Assembly: GCA_947561585.1 (NCBI GenBank)
Contig: CANNZV010000125.1
Coordinates: 1-64,000, forward strand
Origin: Caprella mutica
Lineage: Eukaryota > Arthropoda > Malacostraca > Amphipoda > Caprellidae
Reading direction: 5' to 3'
Length of the DNA: 64,000 nucleotides
Shown here: positions 46,701 through 57,900 of the stretch, piece after piece
How the letters are laid out: the number at the start of each line of letters is the position of its first letter
Numbering within the stretch: position 1 is the first letter of the stretch
Position numbers and translations under genes: made by a program
The notes under the pieces: generated by a model
What the model was told of the DNA's origin: nothing
The model's input: the letters and a program-made list of their open reading frames with translations, nothing else
The model's database searches: none

Positions 46701-47214
46701 TTGCCACCTGAAAAAGTTCACTACAGTTCTTTACTTTTCGATGAAAATGAATCCATTCACAAGAAACAGCAAATGAAAACAAAATCAAAAAGAACAGAAG
46801 CAGTGATTCAGGAGGTGAAGAGTTTCTTTGAAGAAACCCCCAGTTGCTCTCTCAGAAAAGCTTCTCAGCAGATTTCACCCACCAAACTCACATTGAGGAG
46901 GATCGTCACACATGAACTTCGTTTACGTTTCTATCATTACACTTCAGTTCAACCATTAATTGATGTCTACAAAACAGAGAGAAGACAATTTTCTCATTGG
47001 ATTTAGCAGAAACCATCCAACATTAAGGATGGAATTGTTTGGACTGACGAGAAGTTCTTTTGCCTCCATCAAAATCTACATTGAAAAAATGAAAGTGTGT
47101 GGACAAATAAAAACCCCCAAAATGTCTGCGAACATACTTTCAGGTATGATCTACGTTGCCATCATGAATGGAATGGTTCCAATCGTTCATGCATTCCTTG
47201 ACGATGATGGCTAG
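46701..47214 (+). pseudogene. IS630-Tc1-mariner transposase fragment
   Basis: The first part (46701-47006) contains a helix-turn-helix-like segment, PSCSLRKASQQISPTKLTLR then RIVTHELRLRFYHY, of the kind found in the N-terminal half of mariner-like transposases. After a frame change near 46990 the reading DGIVWTDEKFFCLHQN holds what looks like the first catalytic Asp, followed by a stop and an ESVWTNKNP phrase. A further frame gives NGMVPIVHAFLDDDG. It is broken at several points and lacks the C-terminal catalytic residue region. Confidence 0.6.
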
Positions 47215-47218
47215 TTGT

Positions 47219-49107
47219 AATCGGTTAAGGGTATGCATGTTTGTAAGAATGTTCTGTTTTCTGGCTGGAGGGGGTAATTTTCAAGAACTTTTGTAGGGCC
47301 TCAGGAGATGTGCCTCATACGATATAGCCAGTCTGCAGAATATGGAACATTTTTACAAGACTCTCTGCAGGAGTTTTTGATTGAATTTTAGAAATTTGAG
47401 ATCTCTGCGAGAGATCTTGAATCCAGATTGTATTTGGTGGTAAATTCCAAGGGTCCAAGTAAAATAGAATGTCTCATAAACTCGCCATTTGTCTCTCCAG
47501 CTCTCTCCAAAATTCAAGAAATTCTCTCCAAAATGATCAAATTTTCATAAATTCTCTCCAAAATAACATTGTAGCATAGGAGAAAAATAGATAAAACTCG
47601 CCATTTGCATTTGAAGGGCTCAAAATAACTGTCACAAACTCGCCATTAAAATGGCGAGTTTGGACATGCTTTATTACTTGGCGGCAAGGATATATCGGGA
47701 GATATTCAATTTCTCTAATAAAAAAATTACTGCAATGTCGGAGGATATTTAGCTATCAATTCTTATGTTACCATTAATTTTGGGAGGGGAAACTGGAAAA
47801 ATGTTGGAGGACTAGACAAATTGATGAAAAATGTTGGTAGCTATTTCTCAGATTTTTGAAAAAGTCAGAGGAGTTCAGTGCACCAAATACAAACTGGCCC
47901 ACAGCGCATTCTCGACATTGTGTAGAACGGCAAATGGCGTGAAACATGTATATGTGGCTTTTTTTAGTTAAGAATACTGAATAGTAAATTAACCATTTTG
48001 AATCTGCTGAGACCCATTATGTCCCAATAGACATATTTGTCTCCAGATCAGTCAGTACTCACTACTCAGTGAGTCAGTAGTAGGATTTACAGAGTTTGTA
48101 CTGCTCGGACTCGGGCGAACCGGTTGCTAGATTAATTAATTTAGATACGGCCATACGGGAGATTCTGTATCTGCTACTGAGTCAGAGAGTAACAGTCTCT
48201 CAAATTAAAATCTCTGCAGGAGAAGAGACACATTCTGCAGACTGGAATACCACCACTGGTCCACTGCCATGTTTTAAAGTATGGACAAAGTCGCCAGTAT
48301 ATTGGCGACTTTAGAGGGGTTAAACAAGTTGGAAAACCTGTAAATAAGTAAAATAACCAGTAAATCACTCCTAAAATAGTCTCAAGAGATACACATGCAT
48401 CAGGCATGAAGTGTAAGGATGTTTCCAATTGTAAAATCTAACCTAGGAAGCCAAATTTCTCCTTGAAAGTATCTTAAATGTGGCGACCTGGATCCATTTT
48501 CTCACTTAACTGGCGACTTTCCTGCCACACTTTAAATCATGGCACCACTGAATAGTATAAATTATTTTAATTGAGTAAGAAATAAAGCTTACTCATCACA
48601 TAAGATGTAAATAATGAATAATGATCAATCAAATTAACCATTTAACTTAGTTAATACAAAGCTACGTATAAAAAAATGTCTTTATAATCCTATACACTTA
48701 TGAGACTAAATTATATGAGTCTATTAGCTATCAAGTATCAATCAATCTCACCATTATTTTCCGATTAAGTTGTTATACATATAGCGCCTTCCCATACTGC
48801 TTGATTGATAATAATTGAGATTTATGTATTTATGCAAATATTCATCGTAAAATGTAACGGGTACCAATATTGCTATCTAATCTATTAACGAAACCACACT
48901 ATAAAGTTCCTCGTATCCACGCAAGTTAACATGCCGCCATGCAGTAATGTAAACAACAGAACGTTCGATTTCTCTCCTGAAGTTTCCAAAATTTCGTCTT
49001 TGGCATCGTCAAAAGTATTTGAATAAATTAGGAATTCCAAAAAGTTAATATCCTATTTTACCCAATACAGAAATAAAATATATAAAAAGAAATTAATGGA
49101 AAGGAAA
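47219..49107. other. MITE mosaic and AT-rich sequence
   Basis: A B-type copy near 47325-47440 runs into an A-type piece, which holds a C-type copy at about 47455-47688 (CCAAGTAAAATAGAATGTC to TTTATTACTTGG). The A-type remainder extends to about 47898, and B pieces recur near 48160-48245. After 48550 there is AT-rich DNA with no gene. Confidence 0.45.
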
Positions 49108-49711
49108 GATAAAGGTCCCCTCCAAGCAATTTTTTATTTATTTAATAAACGAGACTAATGTTTCTTATCATTTTCAACAAACTCCATCATATTTGATAGC
49201 ATATTTTTAATTTTATATACTTTTAAAGATTTTATAATCAAAACTCTACATTACCTATTTACATCCAACTTGCTAATTTTCAGTTTGAAGGAGAATAACG
49301 TAGGTACACCATTTGTTTCGATTGTCAATTAGGTATTAGGTATAATAAATCCATTTAATATTCGTATAAAGGTATATAATTGTTTTAACCAATTATAGAA
49401 ACGTTTACATACATCGATCAGGGAACAATTAGAATCTTAAACGAAGGCCGAAAACGCATATTGGTTGTCTATAAAATTCAATTTGATATCAAAACAAAGA
49501 GTGTACAATCTTCTTTCTCAGCGTCAGGTTAGTGATTCGTACAATTGTTGCACACAAAGTATTAAAAGCTTTTAAAGCAAATAATAAAATATACACTGAA
49601 CCGAATTGTATTCGGTTTGCAGAATAATGATCCTGCACCTTATAGTTCTTAAATATTATGTAATAAACTCATTTTTCTCCCCGGAGCCTGGATTCGAGAG
49701 GACCTTTAAGT
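49108..49711. mobile_element. 600-bp repeat with AGGTCCCCTCC-type ends, copy 2
   Basis: Aligns along its length with 22316-22920. The left end reads AAAGGTCCCCTCCAAGC; the right end GAGAGGACCTTTAAG. A partial inverted piece follows at about 49910-50060 (ATTGTACACTCTTTGT), and 52040-52142 ends in GAGGGGACCTTTAA, so this locus may be a larger composite. No coding capacity. Confidence 0.55.
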
Positions 49712-51149
49712 TTCCAATCGCAGAATTTTCCTTCGTAAGAAGTGAAATGATAATAAATAGAGGTTGTTTCCAAACTCTTATAAAAATGAGTTTACTTCAT
49801 AATATTATAGAACTTATTAAGGTCTAGGATCAATAATCTACAACCCACATAAAATTTGGTTCTGTTTATACATTTAGGTATTATATACTTTTAAAGTTTT
49901 ATATTCTATATGTGGAACAATTGCACGTAAGTGCAATTGTTGATGACGATGAAAATATTGTACACTCTTTGTATTAATTTCAAATTTGAATTTTATGAAC
50001 AATTAATGCATGCCCACCTCCATTTAAGATTTAAATTGTTTCCTGAAGTATATACATTCGTCTAATAATAAGTTTATCCAATTTTATTCCTACATTCACT
50101 AGAACTAATATTACTGATTACAAAACTGCAAACCATTACAAATTTGGTTCTACGCAGGGTACAGGAACATAAACGGGTATAGTAGGTACCTAGTAGACGA
50201 CACAAAAATATGACGTCACCACAACAACACATTCCTTGTTTGTGACCGAGCGGCTCATAATTCCTCGTATTTGCATGTTAATTTCGAGAAGTTTGAAGTC
50301 ATTTTATAGGGGTTTCGTGCTAAAGAAAAGCGAAAATGGCGATTGAACCTTAAAGTTGAATATATAGATATAATTCAGGTGTGTTTTTATTGTTCATTTC
50401 TTTAACTTATCTATAAAAAATAGGGTCCTGAAAATATGCTACATAGGAGCCTAAACTAGTGCTAGTTAACTGCTAAATTGTAGTTCCTATGAATAACAAA
50501 TAAGAAAAAAATAATGGAAATACAATTTAACCAATGCCTATAGTTAGTAATTGATAAGAAAAAATTCAATTTAAAAGTGATTAAGTTTAAGTTGGTTTTT
50601 CCATGTTTCAAAGTGCAGTCAGAGTCGCCATTTTGAGTCACCCGGTGGTCACGTCAAACTATAGATTCAATCAGCTGATTACCATACCCTATGTTACTGT
50701 ATCCTGGTTCTACGTATACCTTTATCACCTAGTAACCAAAGCGCTGGCGCGGCGCACTGCCGTTCTCATGGTAAAATATTAAACTGATTTGGAAGCTGTC
50801 TTTTCATGGCTTTTACTTTTTCACATAATTACATACGATTAGACAATAATGAAAGTGATAAATGGTAGGATACTTTTATTATGAGCATTTATTCAAATAT
50901 ATTAGGAGTATATCAGAGCTGTCTCTAGTCATGAGATGCACGAATGTATTTCAGAACATAAGATTGAACATATCACTATAATCAGTTATAACCGTAACCC
51001 TTACCAGCTTATAATACCTAATAAATATTTGTCCCTTCCCAGCAAACATAGTCGTATCAACTATATTTCTAAACGATACCACGTGCTTCCCAGCAAAGAC
51101 CTAATGGAACCTAATGTAATGGAACCTGATGGAATACCGAATGGAGTCC
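49712..51149. other. Repeat-derived and AT-rich stretch
   Basis: Contains the partial inverted copy mentioned for 49108-49711, a short hairpin TTGCACGTAAGTGCAA near 49920, and a segment near 50085-50150 that recurs inverted at 52045-52100. Frame 50936-51160 is AT-rich and unsupported. Confidence 0.35.
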
Positions 51150-51336
51150 TACGGTCCTAACCTTGATCCTACCCACCTCTATTCGGCTAAAATAACTTCC
51201 ATTCGGTTAATAGTCCTGAGACTATTTACCGAATGGAACTGAATGGAACCGAATGGAACCTAATGGTACCGAATGGAGACCTACCCTTGATCCTACCCAC
51301 CTCTATTCGGCTAAAAATAACTCCATTCGGTATTCC
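51150..51336. repeat. Direct and inverted flank repeats of the minisatellite
   Basis: The phrase CTACCCACCTCTATTCGGCT occurs at about 51170 and 51290 in direct orientation and inverted at about 51464-51485. Units resembling GGAACCGAATGGAACC (the minisatellite motif on the other strand) fill the space between them, so the array changes orientation here. Confidence 0.7.
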
Positions 51337-51925
51337 ATTAGGTTCCATCAGGTTCCATCAGGTTCCATTAAGTTCCATTAAATTCCATTAGGTTCCATTA
51401 GTTTCCATTCAGTTCCATTCGGTAAATAGTCCTGGGACTATTTACCGAATGGAAGTTATTTTTAGCCGAATAGAGGTGGGTAGGACCACTCCATTCTGTA
51501 TTCCATTGGGTTCCATCAGGTTCCATAAGGTTCCATTGGGTTCCATTAGGTTCCATAAGTTTCCATTAGTCTCCATTAGTCTCCATTAGTTTCCATTAGG
51601 TTCCATTAGGTTTCATTAGGTTTCATTAGGTTTCATTAGGTTTCATTAGGTTCCATTAGGTTCTATTAGGTTCTATTAGGTTCCATTAGGTTCCCTTAGG
51701 TTCCCTTAGGTTCCCTTAGGTTCCATTAGGTTCCATTAGGTTCCATTAGGTTTCATTAGGTTTCATTAGGTTTCATTAGGTTTCATTAGGTTCTATTAGG
51801 TTCTATTAGGTTCCATTAGGTTCCCTTAGGTTCCCTTAGGTTCCCTTAGGTTCCATTAGGTTCCATTAGGTTCCATTAGGTTCCATTAGGTTCCATTTGG
51901 TTCCATTCGGTTCCATTCGGTAAAT
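51337..51925. repeat. 10-bp minisatellite (TTCCATTAGG)n with higher-order structure
   Basis: About 55 units of TTCCATTAGG and single-base variants (TTTCATTAGG, TTCTATTAGG, TTCCCTTAGG), interrupted at about 51413-51490 by a palindrome and inverted flank sequence. The order of variants from 51611 is repeated from 51751: four TTTC, two TTCT, one TTCC, three TTCCC units, so blocks of 130-140 bp were duplicated. Ten is not a multiple of three and nothing is coded. Confidence 0.92.
51413..51454. repeat. 42-bp perfect palindrome
   Basis: Arms of 20 bp (TTCCATTCGGTAAATAGTCC and its exact reverse complement) around a central TG. It stands at the point where the minisatellite changes strand. Confidence 0.9.
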
Positions 51926-53276
51926 AGTCCTACCCGGATCGTGTTAGTTTATCGAACAGGGGGGCTTTTTCTTTGCTTGAAATTCAGAGGTGTAGTAGAA
52001 AGAACGGAAAAAAATCTTAAATTACATATTATAATAAAACTTTAGAACCAAATTTGAAGTGGTTTGCAGTTTTATTATCAGTAACATTAGTTCTAATGCA
52101 TAGAGAAATAGAAAAATTAATGTGGAGGGGACCTTTAAACTTTCATCTCAGTCATAAACACTGAAACACTGTTTAATAATAGGCTTACATAGAATTCTAA
52201 CGTTGAAACAAATTTTCTTTCATTATAACTCATAGAAAATGAGATGCAGAATCAAGTAGTGACAAGTGTAAATATATATTCCTTGTTACTTTTCCTTGCT
52301 TTAATTACCGTTTGGTAATTAAACTGAGTCATGATTTGGTAATTAAATCGGGGCCTGCCTGTACTGGCAGGCCCCGCTTTTATTTCCAAAATCACAACTC
52401 AGTCTTATCACAAATGGTAATAAAAGCGTAGTAGAAATATATAGGTGTATGTCAAGAATTTATATAATTGTAACTTCTAAAGAAAAAACCCATTTTCTAT
52501 GAACTCGAATTTAAAATAAAACGTTTTGAGGTCACCACTAGCTTATCGTAAAGATGAAAGCTCTGTGATGAAAGTGAATGAATCAAAAACATTAAAATAT
52601 AACCATAGATTAACTCTTACTCAGTATTGGTAAGTAATTAGTTAGATATTTTGATTTATGTAATTGTGTTACATGACCAAACAGTAATTTTTTGTATGTA
52701 CACATTCAAATATTTTTTGCAGTACGTGGAAGTCAAAAAGTAACCAAGAAACTACTCTTCACTTTCGATGTCAAAAAAGTAACCAAATAGATCCTCTGTA
52801 TCGTTTAGATTCATTTTAGAATATCACTTGCAACACTTAACTAAATAAAAAAGCAATCTAAACGAAAGCGCCTAAGAAATGCAATAGACACCATATCGAT
52901 ATCAAATACATATACATCTAAATTAAAAATATTTATTAACTGTTTCAATGGATTATTGATACCGATATACAGTATTCAGTACTCTTTCTAAATGATGCAA
53001 CTATTTTTTCACTTATTGTTTCTAAATAGTAACGATAAAGAAAAATTTGATCTTTCAGATACATTTTCGGTTGGCGATGCAACACTATTCTGATCATAAA
53101 TGGTATGAAATTTTAGGTATTTATTCTAAACGGAATTCCGTAATATAATATAAATCTAATTGCTGGAGTTGTTTCGATTAATATAGGTAGATATCGGAAT
53201 TGATCGTAAATTATACGAAATTTTAGATGATATCTATTCTAAAACGGAATTCAATAATATAATAGATATCTATTTA
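51926..53276. other. Repeat-derived stretch with a GC hairpin and a direct repeat
   Basis: Sequence at 52040-52142 is inverted relative to about 50085-50160. A strong hairpin lies at 52349-52376. A roughly 80-bp unit beginning GATC(A/G)TAAAT is present twice, near 53093-53170 and 53203-53285, just after the gag remnant on the minus strand. No gene. Confidence 0.45.
52349..52376. repeat. GC-rich hairpin in AT-rich DNA
   Basis: Arms CGGGGCCTGCC and GGCAGGCCCCG pair perfectly (11 bp) around a 6-base loop, followed by CTTTTATTT. It looks like a rho-independent terminator but nothing bacterial surrounds it; more likely part of a transposable element end. Confidence 0.7.
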
Positions 53277-54240
53277 CTGGTGTTGTGGTGGAATTTTCGG
53301 GGGCCATTTCTGGTTCTTATCTGCTCTATTGAAATACATCTGTAAGATGTTTTGAGAGTCTCTGTCCGGAAAGACACAGTCCACTCCGAAGTTCAATCGG
53401 AGGTTCTCCGAGAGAACTTCCCCGAACTGCCTCGTTCCGGCCAGAGACGTTATGTGGGCTTTGATGACGAGTGCTGCTATCTTGATATGAGTATTAGAGG
53501 TGATGCAGAGCTGTTTGGGGGTTGTTTGTTCCATGGTTTTCTTGACTATTTTTGAGTAGGTTGCATTTTTTCGTTTCTCTGTTTCTTCTGTTATTTTTTG
53601 GTCTATTTCTTTGGTTTTGTTTTTTTCTATATGGGCATCCGGAGTACATGGTTCTATGGTTTCCTTGGCAGTTTAGAAATTTTTGTTTTGGTTGTTACAG
53701 TTTTTAAAATAGTGACCCTCCTCTCCGCATTTCGAGCATAGTATTTTGTTTTCCCTACATTTTCCAGTGGGGTGATCCCCAACTTTAAAACAGGTTTGTA
53801 GGGGAGTGAATCGTTCCAATTCGCAGTTAAATGGGGGGATTTTTCAATTAAACATCATAATTCCTTCTTCTAGTATGCAGTTTGCTATTTCAACAGATAC
53901 TGTTTCAATTTTCAGGATGTTTGTTCTCACTTGTATTTTAATTACTCTATTTATTTTTATCCATTGCTGCTGGTGTTCTATTTCGTTTTGAATTTCCAGT
54001 TCGTCTTTAGAGTACATGAATGAGTCTAGTTGCCGGATAAAAACATTCCTTTTGGACTTTAGAGCTGGGGGAGTTGATGGGGCTAGACCTATTAATTTAT
54101 ACGCATCAATTGTTTTCTATGAGATCAATTTATCTACATTTGTTTCTTTGTCAGTGATTATGGCAAAGCCGTTGTAATTATCGAGTATTATAACTAGAAG
54201 AATTTCAAGGGTTTGAAAAGTTGTTTTAAGTATTACTTCA
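53277..54240 (-). pseudogene. gag (ORF1) remnant of a second non-LTR retrotransposon
   Basis: The minus-strand frame reads from about 54240 to a stop at 53274-53276 with three in-frame stops. It carries KSKRNVFIRQLDSF and a CCHC knuckle CSKCGEEGHYFKNC; an adjacent first knuckle (CFKVGDHPTGKC) lacks its second Cys. The C-terminal part (EKRKNATYSKIVKK and later NFGVDCVFPD) is open. The plan matches the gag of the neighbouring element but the sequence differs, so it is a related family, not a duplicate. No RT follows it. Confidence 0.65.
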
Positions 54241-54249
54241 TGAGTTGGT

Positions 54250-56370
54250 TTCTGCCTAGGGATATAGCAAAGAATTTCGAATGATTAGTTCTAATTTTCT
54301 ATAGCTTTTCGATGTCATTAACCCTACCTATTTCGCACTGAGTTGCTAGTTTCAGATATTCCTCAGAGCCCTCCTGCTGAATGACTTGAGTAATATCGTC
54401 TGCATAGACTATGTCTTCGTTGTTTCCTAAAGTGGTGGTAAGTCGTGTGTATAAAAGTTAAATAGGGTGGGTGAAAGGCACCCCCCTGAGGAACTCTGCA
54501 GAGGGCATTAAATCTAGGTCCTAAGTAATTACCAATCCTAATTTCTATTATTCTGTCCCTAAGGTAATTATGTATAATCCTGAGTAAATAGCCTGGGATT
54601 CGAGCTACAATCATCTTCCACGTCAATCCGTCGTGCCACACCCTATCAAATGCCTTACTTATATCCCTAAAAACTATTTTAACCCTCTTCCCATTTGCCT
54701 TCGTTACCGCTATTAATTCATAAAGTAATCCTGTTGCTGTACCCGTCCCTCTATTCTTTCTAAACCCATGTTGCCAAACGTCATTAAGTCCTAAATTTTC
54801 TAAATAATTGTACAGTCTCCTATTAATAATCTTTTCAAATGGGTTCCCTGCTATACGTTCAGCAGAGAGATCGGCTTATAGTTCGAGTGCTGGAGAGGAG
54901 ATTTGCCTGGTTTGGGGATGAAAATCATAGAAGATGATTTCCATGGGCGGGGGAAGTGTCCTGATGCCAGGCAAAGATTAAATATTGTCGTGAGGTTAAC
55001 TGTCATATTAGGGGGCAAGTTTGTCAAGTGATATTTTGTCAGTCCGTCGTTGCCCGGAGTCTTCTGTTTGAAGCTCTTTATGACCTGAAGGGTCTCAAGA
55101 TGGGAAATTGGAGGAGTCTGTCTCTGCAGTGCCTGCAGGTCTGCTGTCCTGAGAGTCTCTAATTTTCTATTACAGGCCGTTAGACCAGTCTCTACTATGT
55201 CATTTATTTCGGGCTCAAAATCTAAATCGTCTTCGTCGCTAATCCTAAATACCTTCTGCCAATGATTCCTAAATAATTCTTCCTTCTTATCGTCCCTATA
55301 TATATTCTCCCCATTATGTCCCTTTAAATACCTGTTCTCTGTCTCTACACTAGTTCCTATCATTCTCTTGATTTCCAACCAAATGTCCTTACTGTTTCTT
55401 TTTACGTCAATATCCCTTACTAATTTGTCCCAAGTTTCTGATCTAAGCCTACGTAATTCTAACCTAACTAATTCCCTAAGTTCCCTAATTCTATCGTATT
55501 TTTCTACAGAAGGCCCTCTAGTAGAAACATCGTTAATTAAAGCGTCATGTTGTACTTGCAGGTTCCTGACCTCATCGCTCGTTTGATAATGCGGAGTTGT
55601 CCTATATCTAGTTCGCAGGATGTGTGATAGTTCGGCAGACTGGATTTGCAGTGTCCATTCCTCCATAATTGAGTCGATGTCTGTTGTCTGTACGTCATTA
55701 GTCTCTATCGTTGGTATGTCACCAAGCTCGGCTTTGTAGCTATCCCAGTCTGCTCTCTTAAAATTAACTCGTTCTGATATTTCGGTCATTATGAGGCTTG
55801 TGCTAATTTTATATATGATGGGGATATGGTCGCTGGGTGTCAGGGGACCTAATTCTGCTAAAGTATTGTGAAAAGTCATGCTATTGGTCGATATAATGTC
55901 GGGGGTAGTTTTAGATCTGTGAGTTATATAAGTCGGGAAGTAGGGGCTGTCGTGAATTACAAGTCCTCTGTCCATTAACCTATTTACTTGCCTGCCTACT
56001 AAATTCGTATTGTTGTAACCTAACGTCGGGGATCTAGCATTAATGTCACCTAAAAAGTAAACTGGATATTGTTTCCTAAAGAGTTTAAAGTAATCGGGAT
56101 AGTGGAGATATCCCCTGCTGGGAGGATAGTAGTCTGTTGCTATTTCTACGGGGCCTAAATTAGTCTCTATTACAGCACTGAGTAGGTCAGAGTGGTAGTC
56201 TAAATGTATCCTATATCTAAGTCTTTTATTGATGGCAATTGCACAGCCATTGTGAATTGCGTTTTTGTCATTTTTACTATGTAAGTCGTATCCATGTATT
56301 TTCATGACTTCGTTGGCTGCGATGCCATGGCTGTTTATCAGGATAATGTCAGGGTCAATTTTCAGTTAGA
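54250..56370 (-). pseudogene. Endonuclease-reverse transcriptase (ORF2), broken
   Basis: The longest open part is 56305-54851 (484 residues). The endonuclease of the EEP type starts before it (DPDIILINSHGI, about 56370) and shows FLGDINARSP and TPSDHIPIIY. The RT begins near NYKPISLLNV; after a stop at 54851 it continues with KIVFRDISKAFDRVWHDG (motif A) and CRVPQGG. After another frame change come VYADDITQVI (catalytic YADD at about 54396-54407) and KIRTNHSKFFAI. The thumb and everything 3' are missing. Confidence 0.82.
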
Positions 56371-56495
56371 TATTCGTTAGATCGGCCCGAATCGTCCTCC
56401 TCCTATGCTAGCTTGTTAATAATTGGAAGATGATTCGGGGCGTTGTTTTTTGCTATTATTGGTGCTTGTAGGGGATTTTTCTACTTCCCCTCCCC

Positions 56496-57897
56496 TTATT
56501 CTTTGAAAGGAGGAGGTTGGCAGAAAGTTAGGAATTCTAGAGGAATGGACATTTTTTCATCTAATATGAGTTTCTTGATCTCGTCTGATTGGACATCTGA
56601 GTTTTCAGGGATGCAGTATTTTAATAATTCTTCGAGGACAATTTCTTTTGCCTTTTCGGCAAAGAGATGCTCTCTTTTTACTTTATCGCTATTGACATAA
56701 AAAAACTGCAGGTTTTTTTGGATTTTTTTTCTGCTATTACTATTGCGGTCTGCCGAACTATCACGCGAAGAAGTTGATGTCTGTCTTTTTCGTTGTGTCT
56801 TACATACTACTGTCCATTCGTTGCTGTCATTAGTTTGAACTGCTTGAACTGTGGGGGGTGGCATTTTATGGGCTGAGTCAGACCTTCTAGATTTTTTCTT
56901 AGATCTACTTTTGGAAGTACCTGCCTTTTCTGCCGCTTCAAGGAAAAAAGTTTGGCTGAGGATTCTGCTAGATTCAGGATGGAGACTATATTATTTGCAG
57001 CAAGCGTTCTGTTTAGGTGGCTATTATAGCTGCCTGGTTCAATTATGTTATTTAGGTGGCATCAATGATCATAATCATTGCCTTCATGATCTCCTAACAT
57101 TAGGTCGGTTTGTTTGATTGCGGTTGTTTTTTCTGTCATGGTGTCCAGGGTAGCCTGGACGACCTGTTTGTATGTTTTTGTTTGGTTTTCTATTGTTTTG
57201 TTAGTATCTGCCTTTCTTTTATTTTGGATTGCTGCCTTTTTGATAGGGCAGCTCATGGCCATGGTTCTATGAGGTCCCTCACAGTTCAGACATTTCTTTA
57301 CTGAAGAAGTGCAATCTTTATGCTTATGAGGTCTGGCACATTCGGAACATACTATCATTTCTTTATTAGGGCATTTTGCTAAAATATGGTCTTCCAGCTT
57401 GTAGCAGTTGAAGCATATTTGAATGTCAGTGAAGATTTCTGGTTGAATTTGAGATGAGGAGATTTTCATATATTAAATAATTTTATCCTGTTTTGTAAAC
57501 ATTGTTGTGCCTGAGCAACGGTCATAAACTCTATCTTGAATAAATGTGTATGGCTATTAAATTTGGTTACTTCAACTACTGCAAGCTGGCTGTTGGAACT
57601 ATTTATCTCCTGGCGAAGCTCTTCTGTAGTTTTTTCACCTATGGTGTTGTCTATTTTGCGGCAAACAACTGATCGTTGTGATCTCAGTTTGGCTGGAAGT
57701 GATGCTTCCAGCCCTATTTCTTTCAGGATAGGTCGAGCCTCATCAGTGAGCAATTTATAAATTTCTTCTTGGTATTCGGTTGTTATGAAGAACTCATTGT
57801 GGGTCTCTTTACAAGCAATTAACGGTATTTCGAGTCTCTTGAGAAGAGTCTCGAATACCTTCCCCTTTCGGGGAATCGGAAGGGCTTTTGCCTTCAA
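56496..57897 (-). pseudogene. gag (ORF1) of the non-LTR element, frameshifted
   Basis: Three successive minus-strand frames, 57897-57466, 57469-57062 and 56864-56496, read as one gag. The first is a nucleic-acid-binding-like domain ending RIKLFNI. The second has three zinc knuckles (CFNCYKLEDHILAKC, CSECARPHKHKDC and CLNCEGPHRTMAMSC). The third has a Ser/Arg-rich stretch then a helical tail ending QPPPFKE. The first two overlap at ATATGAAAA, a one-base frame change. No ATG at the presumed start; the frame is open from a TTG at 57897. Confidence 0.72.
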
Positions 57898-57900
57898 GAA

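Larger units (their letters stand above)
54245..57900 (-). mobile_element. Non-LTR retrotransposon (Jockey/I-like group), 3'-truncated and frameshifted
   Basis: Read on the minus strand, a gag with zinc knuckles (57897-56496) is followed by an endonuclease-RT region (about 56370-54250). It ends shortly after the RT catalytic motif, where sequence of another element's gag begins (about 54240). The 5' limit is not clear; nothing like a target duplication was found. Frame changes in both ORFs make it inactive as read. Confidence 0.8.

Noticed and set aside
51337..51925. Possible CRISPR array
   Set aside because: Units are 10 bp and contiguous without spacers; this is a minisatellite.
52320..52390. 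Possible bacterial terminator or bacterial DNA insertion
   Set aside because: No bacterial-type gene, ribosome-binding site or composition shift beyond the hairpin itself.
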